This document shows positions 6,426 through 9,111 of a stretch of 9,111 nucleotides of DNA, piece by piece. Position numbers and translations under genes: made by a program. A model generated the notes under the pieces. That model searched no databases. It was not told the origin of the DNA and saw only the letters and a list, made by a program, of their open reading frames with translations. Where the stretch lies: assembly GCA_002308575.1 (NCBI GenBank), contig DBVY01000059.1:16385-25495 (forward strand). The letters run 5' to 3'. This DNA is from Christensenella sp. UBA1252 (lineage in GTDB: Bacteria; Bacillota; Clostridia; Christensenellales; CAG-1252). Numbering within the stretch: position 1 is the stretch's first letter; the number at the start of each line of letters is the position of its first letter.

Positions 6426-7357
6426 CTTTTCCTCGCTTCGATCGCCTCTGCGATCGCAAGATCCATTGCGTTCGTAACGCCGATCTCGCCCGTTTTAAAG
6501 CCCTCTTCGAGCTCGTACAATTTCATCAAAATCGTCAACAGTTGCCGCGACGTATAAGCCGCCGCCGCTTTTTTCGCTTTTTGGAGCGGATAGGGAGAAA
6601 CGCCCATCTTTTTCGCGAGTTCGGCGTCGGGCTCGTTTTTCGCGAGTTTAACGTGGAGCATCAAGCGCACGTAATCGATCAGGCGAGTAAAAAACGGAGA
6701 ATATTCGTAGGCGTTGCCGGCAAGTGCGGACAAAACCTCGTACGCGCCCGAATAACTCCCGCGCGCGATCGCGTCCGTAAAATCGAACACGCGATAAGAA
6801 TAAGAAGGTTCGACGTACTTTTCGACGAGCGCCTCGGTGATCTCTCCAATCGGCACGAGCTTGATCAATTCGTTTTTGACCCGCGTCATCGAAAATTCGA
6901 CGAAACGAACGAGTTTGCGCGCCGCGCCTTCCTCGATCGAGCCGCCCATTTCGGTTGCGAGGCGGACGACGTAGGGAACGATCTCCCCTTCCTGCAAAAA
7001 ACCGAAGTCGAATTCCTTCGCACCTTTGACGGAGCCCTCGCAATTATACAAAATCAAAATGCCCGTCGGCGCCGGATCTTTCAAATAGGTTTCAATGAGT
7101 TTTATATCGGCGTCTTTAAGCTTTCGGTCGCGTACGACGACGATCTTTTTTTCAGACATCATCGGAAAATTTCCGACGCCGAAGATCGCGTCGTCCACGC
7201 TTCTGTCATCGGACAAAACTTCGGTATCGAGTTCGGAAGACAGCGAAAGAAGGTCGGCATACGCCTGCTCGACCCAATACTTATCGTCGCCCGAAAGCAT
7301 ATAAACGGGCGCGATCTCTCCTCTCGCCAAACTTGCCTTGAACTCGTAATACAGCAT
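6422..7357 (-). CDS. holA: DNA polymerase III delta subunit (clamp-loader wrench)
   Basis: A 311-residue cytoplasmic protein that as part of the clamp-loader complex opens the beta sliding clamp during replication. The N-terminal AAA-like domain begins with the family signature VYMLSGDDKYWVEQA (residues 18-32) and contains NFPMMSEKKIVVVRD (63-77), the strand that follows the clamp-contacting region. The middle part holds YRVFDFTDAIARG (188-200), and the C-terminal helical collar has KKMGVSPYPLQKAKKAA (249-265), where relatives have a Pro-Phe/Tyr motif. As expected for delta, no functional Walker A motif is present. Length is slightly below the usual ~330-345 residues but all parts are there. 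The ATG shares one base with the DUF1667 stop (TAATG), with GAGG seven bases upstream. Its commonly seen neighbours comEC and rpsT are absent here. Confidence 0.9.
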   Translation of the reverse strand: MLYYEFKASLARGEIAPVYMLSGDDKYWVEQAYADLLSLSSELDTEVLSDDRSVDDAIFGVGNFPMMSEKKIVVVRDRKLKDADIKLIETYLKDPAPTGILILYNCEGSVKGAKEFDFGFLQEGEIVPYVVRLATEMGGSIEEGAARKLVRFVEFSMTRVKNELIKLVPIGEITEALVEKYVEPSYSYRVFDFTDAIARGSYSGAYEVLSALAGNAYEYSPFFTRLIDYVRLMLHVKLAKNEPDAELAKKMGVSPYPLQKAKKAAAAYTSRQLLTILMKLYELEEGFKTGEIGVTNAMDLAIAEAIEARKR

Positions 7358-7704
7358 TATTTCGCCTCAAACTCCGCCGTTGCGACGAACGGAACTCCGC
7401 TTCCCGCCACGTCCTCGATAACGACCTCGCCCGTATGCACGCTCTTTTGAAGGCGGAAAGCCGCCGCTTCTTTGAGCGCCGCGGGAACGAGGGATTTGGG
7501 GATCGGCTCTTTGGTCTTAACGCTGACGACGCCGCCCGCCGCCCCTTTAATGAGCGTCGTTACGACCCGCATCGGGCAGGTAAATTCGCTGATTCCGTAT
7601 TTTTGCCCGCGCATGCAGCCGTTTCCGCTGACGACGACGGCGCCTCCCTCTTCTTTGACCGAGAGCGCGCAACCGATCGGGCACATGATACAAGTCGTGT
7701 TCAT
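7357..7704 (-). CDS. DUF1667 cysteine-rich protein
   Basis: A 115-residue soluble protein of the DUF1667 (COG3862-type) family. Its N-terminus has TCIMCPIGCAL with Cys5, Cys8 and Cys12, then Cys30 (GNGCMRG) and Cys43 (FTCPMR). Spacing CxxCxxxC plus two later cysteines suggests an iron-sulfur cluster or other metal site. This is an inference from cysteine pattern; the family lacks a proven function to my knowledge. Such proteins are regularly encoded beside GlpA-like and NAD(P)H-type FAD oxidoreductases, as here, so it is likely a small electron-transfer or assembly partner of that pair. Its ATG overlaps the upstream oxidoreductase stop (ATGA, 7701-7704), and its TAA overlaps the holA ATG by one base. 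The ribosome binding site GGAGG lies a few bases upstream inside the oxidoreductase gene. Confidence 0.88.
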   Translation of the reverse strand: MNTTCIMCPIGCALSVKEEGGAVVVSGNGCMRGQKYGISEFTCPMRVVTTLIKGAAGGVVSVKTKEPIPKSLVPAALKEAAAFRLQKSVHTGEVVIEDVAGSGVPFVATAEFEAK

Positions 7705-8939
7705 TGTTCCTCCAAGAAGATCTTGACGTCCCCTTTTAATAAGGACGCGTCGATCTCAACGTTTTGCATTTCGCCGGGCGCCATAACCGCCGTCTTCTTT
7801 CTCTTGACGACTTCGCCGAGAGAAGTTACCGCAACGGTACGTCCCTTATATACTTTATCGACCCTGAAATAAATTTTAACCTTCCCCTCTGCCGCCGTGA
7901 TCCTTTGCGGAAGCGCGTAACGGACGCCGCCGGAGGGCTCGACCGCAAACGACCTATCGCCTTTGAGTTCGCCGAGCGCGTACAAAGCCGCGGCTTCGCC
8001 CGCGATCAACGCTTCTTCGCTGACGTTATCCACGAGATCGTGCACGTGCAAGACGTTGCCCGCGGAGAAAACGCCCGCAAGCGAGGTTTGACGGTGCTCG
8101 TCCACGACCGCGCCTTTCGTGATCGGGCTGATCGCAACGGACGTTCCCGTCAGAAGATCGTTCTCGGGGATTAAGCCGACCGAGAGGAGCAACGTGTCGC
8201 AGGGAATAAATTCTTCTTTCGAGAGATCGGGGCGAAGTTTTTCGTCCACCGGCGCGATATAAACGCCGGTCAGGCGGTTCTTGCCTTCTACCCTCGTAAC
8301 GGTCGTGGAATAGCGAAGCGGAATATCGAAATCGTTTAAGCATTGCACGATGTTTCGCTTCAAGCCGCTCGAAAAGGGCATGATCTCCATCACGAGCTTG
8401 ACCTTCGCGCCTTCCGCGGTCATGCGGCGCGCCATAATCAATCCTATGTCGCCGCTACCGAGGATCACGACCTCTTTGCCGACGAGGCAACCGCTGATAT
8501 TCGAAAGTCTCTGCGCGGCGCCCGCTGTGTAAATACCGGCGGGACGAGTGCCCGCAAGCGCGATCGCGCCCGAACTCCTCTCCCTGCAACCCATCGCGAG
8601 GACGATCGCTTTGGCTTTGATCTCCAAATACCCTTCGGTCGGAGAAACCGCGCGAACGATCTTGTCTTCCGAAAGGGAAAGCACCATCGCTTCGAGAAAA
8701 ACGGAAATGCCGCCGTCTTCCTTAACCTGTTTCGAAAAACGCGCCGCGTATTCGGGCCCCGTCAGTTCCTCGCCGAAATAATGCAAACCGAATCCGTTAT
8801 GGATACATTGATTTAAAATACCGCCCAGCCTCGTATCCCTTTCGAGGATCGCAACCGAAACTCCTTTCTTTCTCGCGCCGAGCGCAGCCGCCATTCCGGC
8901 AGGGCCGCCGCCTATGATAACAACGTCAAATTCCGTCAT
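7701..8939 (-). CDS. NAD(P)/FAD-dependent oxidoreductase (GlpA-partner type)
   Basis: A 412-residue flavoprotein of the two-dinucleotide-binding-domain type. FAD binding: DVVIIGGGPAGMAAA (5-19) with Glu33 at the end of the second strand. Next comes GGILNQCIHNGFGL (39-52), a signature I associate with the oxidoreductase encoded beside GlpA-like dehydrogenases. Further motifs are AMGCRER (115-121), the NAD(P) loop VVILGSGDIG (157-166), and GVFSAGNVLHVHDLVDNVSEE (289-309; FAD-contacting G-D/N loop), followed by a ~75-residue C-terminal domain. No CxxC redox-active disulfide is visible, so it is not thioredoxin-reductase-like. Likely role: passing electrons between NAD(P)H and the GlpA-like partner, acting in an anaerobic dehydrogenase complex. 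The start is supported by GAGGTG ten bases upstream, inside the end of the preceding gene, which it overlaps by 14 bases. Confidence 0.88.
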   Translation of the reverse strand: MTEFDVVIIGGGPAGMAAALGARKKGVSVAILERDTRLGGILNQCIHNGFGLHYFGEELTGPEYAARFSKQVKEDGGISVFLEAMVLSLSEDKIVRAVSPTEGYLEIKAKAIVLAMGCRERSSGAIALAGTRPAGIYTAGAAQRLSNISGCLVGKEVVILGSGDIGLIMARRMTAEGAKVKLVMEIMPFSSGLKRNIVQCLNDFDIPLRYSTTVTRVEGKNRLTGVYIAPVDEKLRPDLSKEEFIPCDTLLLSVGLIPENDLLTGTSVAISPITKGAVVDEHRQTSLAGVFSAGNVLHVHDLVDNVSEEALIAGEAAALYALGELKGDRSFAVEPSGGVRYALPQRITAAEGKVKIYFRVDKVYKGRTVAVTSLGEVVKRKKTAVMAPGEMQNVEIDASLLKGDVKIFLEEQ

Positions 8940-9111
8940 AGCCGTCTTTCACCTCATAGGGCGCGATCTCGCTGCCCTCATCTCCTTTTCTGACCTTCGT
9001 CAAAGGCACGTTCAACTCGCGCGAGAGGATCTCCATAACGCGCGGCATACAAAAACCGCCTTGACAACGCCCCATACCCGCGCGAACGCGGCGCTTGATC
9101 GCATCCACCGT
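8926..9111 (-). CDS. GlpA-like FAD oxidoreductase, C-terminal end with BFD-like [2Fe-2S] domain (partial)
   Basis: Only the last 61 codons are in the window; the frame remains open through base 9111, so the GTG at 9106-9108 is an internal Val, not a start. The fragment reads TVDAIKRRVRAGMGRCQGGFC, the typical second half of a BFD-like [2Fe-2S] domain with the CxxxxC pair; its other two cysteines should lie just outside the window. This domain forms the C-terminus of GlpA-type anaerobic glycerol-3-phosphate dehydrogenases and related FAD enzymes. Followed by the FAD oxidoreductase and DUF1667 genes, it completes a known three-gene set. Glycerol-3-phosphate as substrate is inferred from that context; other hydroxy-acid or amine substrates (as in similar DAO-fold enzymes) are possible. 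Confidence 0.8.
   Translation of the reverse strand, partial: TVDAIKRRVRAGMGRCQGGFCMPRVMEILSRELNVPLTKVRKGDEGSEIAPYEVKDGYDGI

Noticed and set aside
6542..7450. Plus-strand 302-codon open frame opposite holA
   Set aside because: It is the codon-aligned antisense shadow of holA and the end of the DUF1667 gene; composition is Arg/Phe/Asp-rich like the other shadows.
9106..9108. GTG as the start of a small 60-residue [2Fe-2S] protein
   Set aside because: The frame is open to the window edge and the fragment begins in mid-domain, lacking the first half with the other two cysteines; it is the end of a longer gene.

Overview
This window looks like a chromosomal segment from a low-profile member of the Firmicutes (Clostridia-type), probably an anaerobe. 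The evidence is a CdaA-type diadenylate cyclase, a clostridial-style aspartate kinase, a DUF1015 protein, a DUF1667 protein paired with FAD oxidoreductases, and strong AGGAGG/GGAGGTGATC ribosome binding sites. GC content is roughly 50-55%. Taxonomy is inferred from gene content only. All eleven genes lie on the minus strand, nine complete and two cut by the window edges. Coding density is near total: the largest gap is 68 bases, and most junctions are 1-22 base gaps or 1-14 base overlaps. No RNA gene, mobile element, CRISPR array or phage gene was seen.

In transcription order (right to left), the window opens with the last 61 codons of a GlpA-like FAD oxidoreductase carrying a BFD-like [2Fe-2S] tail. 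A second, NAD(P)H-type FAD oxidoreductase (7701-8939) and a small cysteine-rich DUF1667 protein (7357-7704) follow. These three form a recognisable anaerobic dehydrogenase set, often linked to glycerol-3-phosphate. Next come holA (DNA polymerase III delta, 6422-7357), an unrecognised five-helix membrane protein (5871-6425), and a secreted or membrane-anchored protein with an M28 aminopeptidase-like layout that appears to have lost most metal ligands (4630-5874).

After the only sizeable gap (4562-4629), which holds a plausible sigma-A promoter, a second group begins: cdaA (c-di-AMP synthase), a DUF1015 protein, aspartate kinase lysC, a ROK-family glucokinase, and the start of a flavodoxin-like gene that runs off the left edge. 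This group mixes signalling, amino-acid entry, sugar phosphorylation and redox genes. It lacks the cdaR and glmM neighbours usually found with cdaA.

The points most worth a second look are the probable pseudopeptidase and its translationally coupled membrane partner, the unusual cdaA neighbourhood, the cdaA-DUF1015-lysC linkage, and two compositional signals. The latter are a strong excess of GATC and near-absence of TTA, CTA and TCA codons, which leaves a 3.7-kb antisense open frame. I found no clear evidence of a wholly new defence or mobile system.
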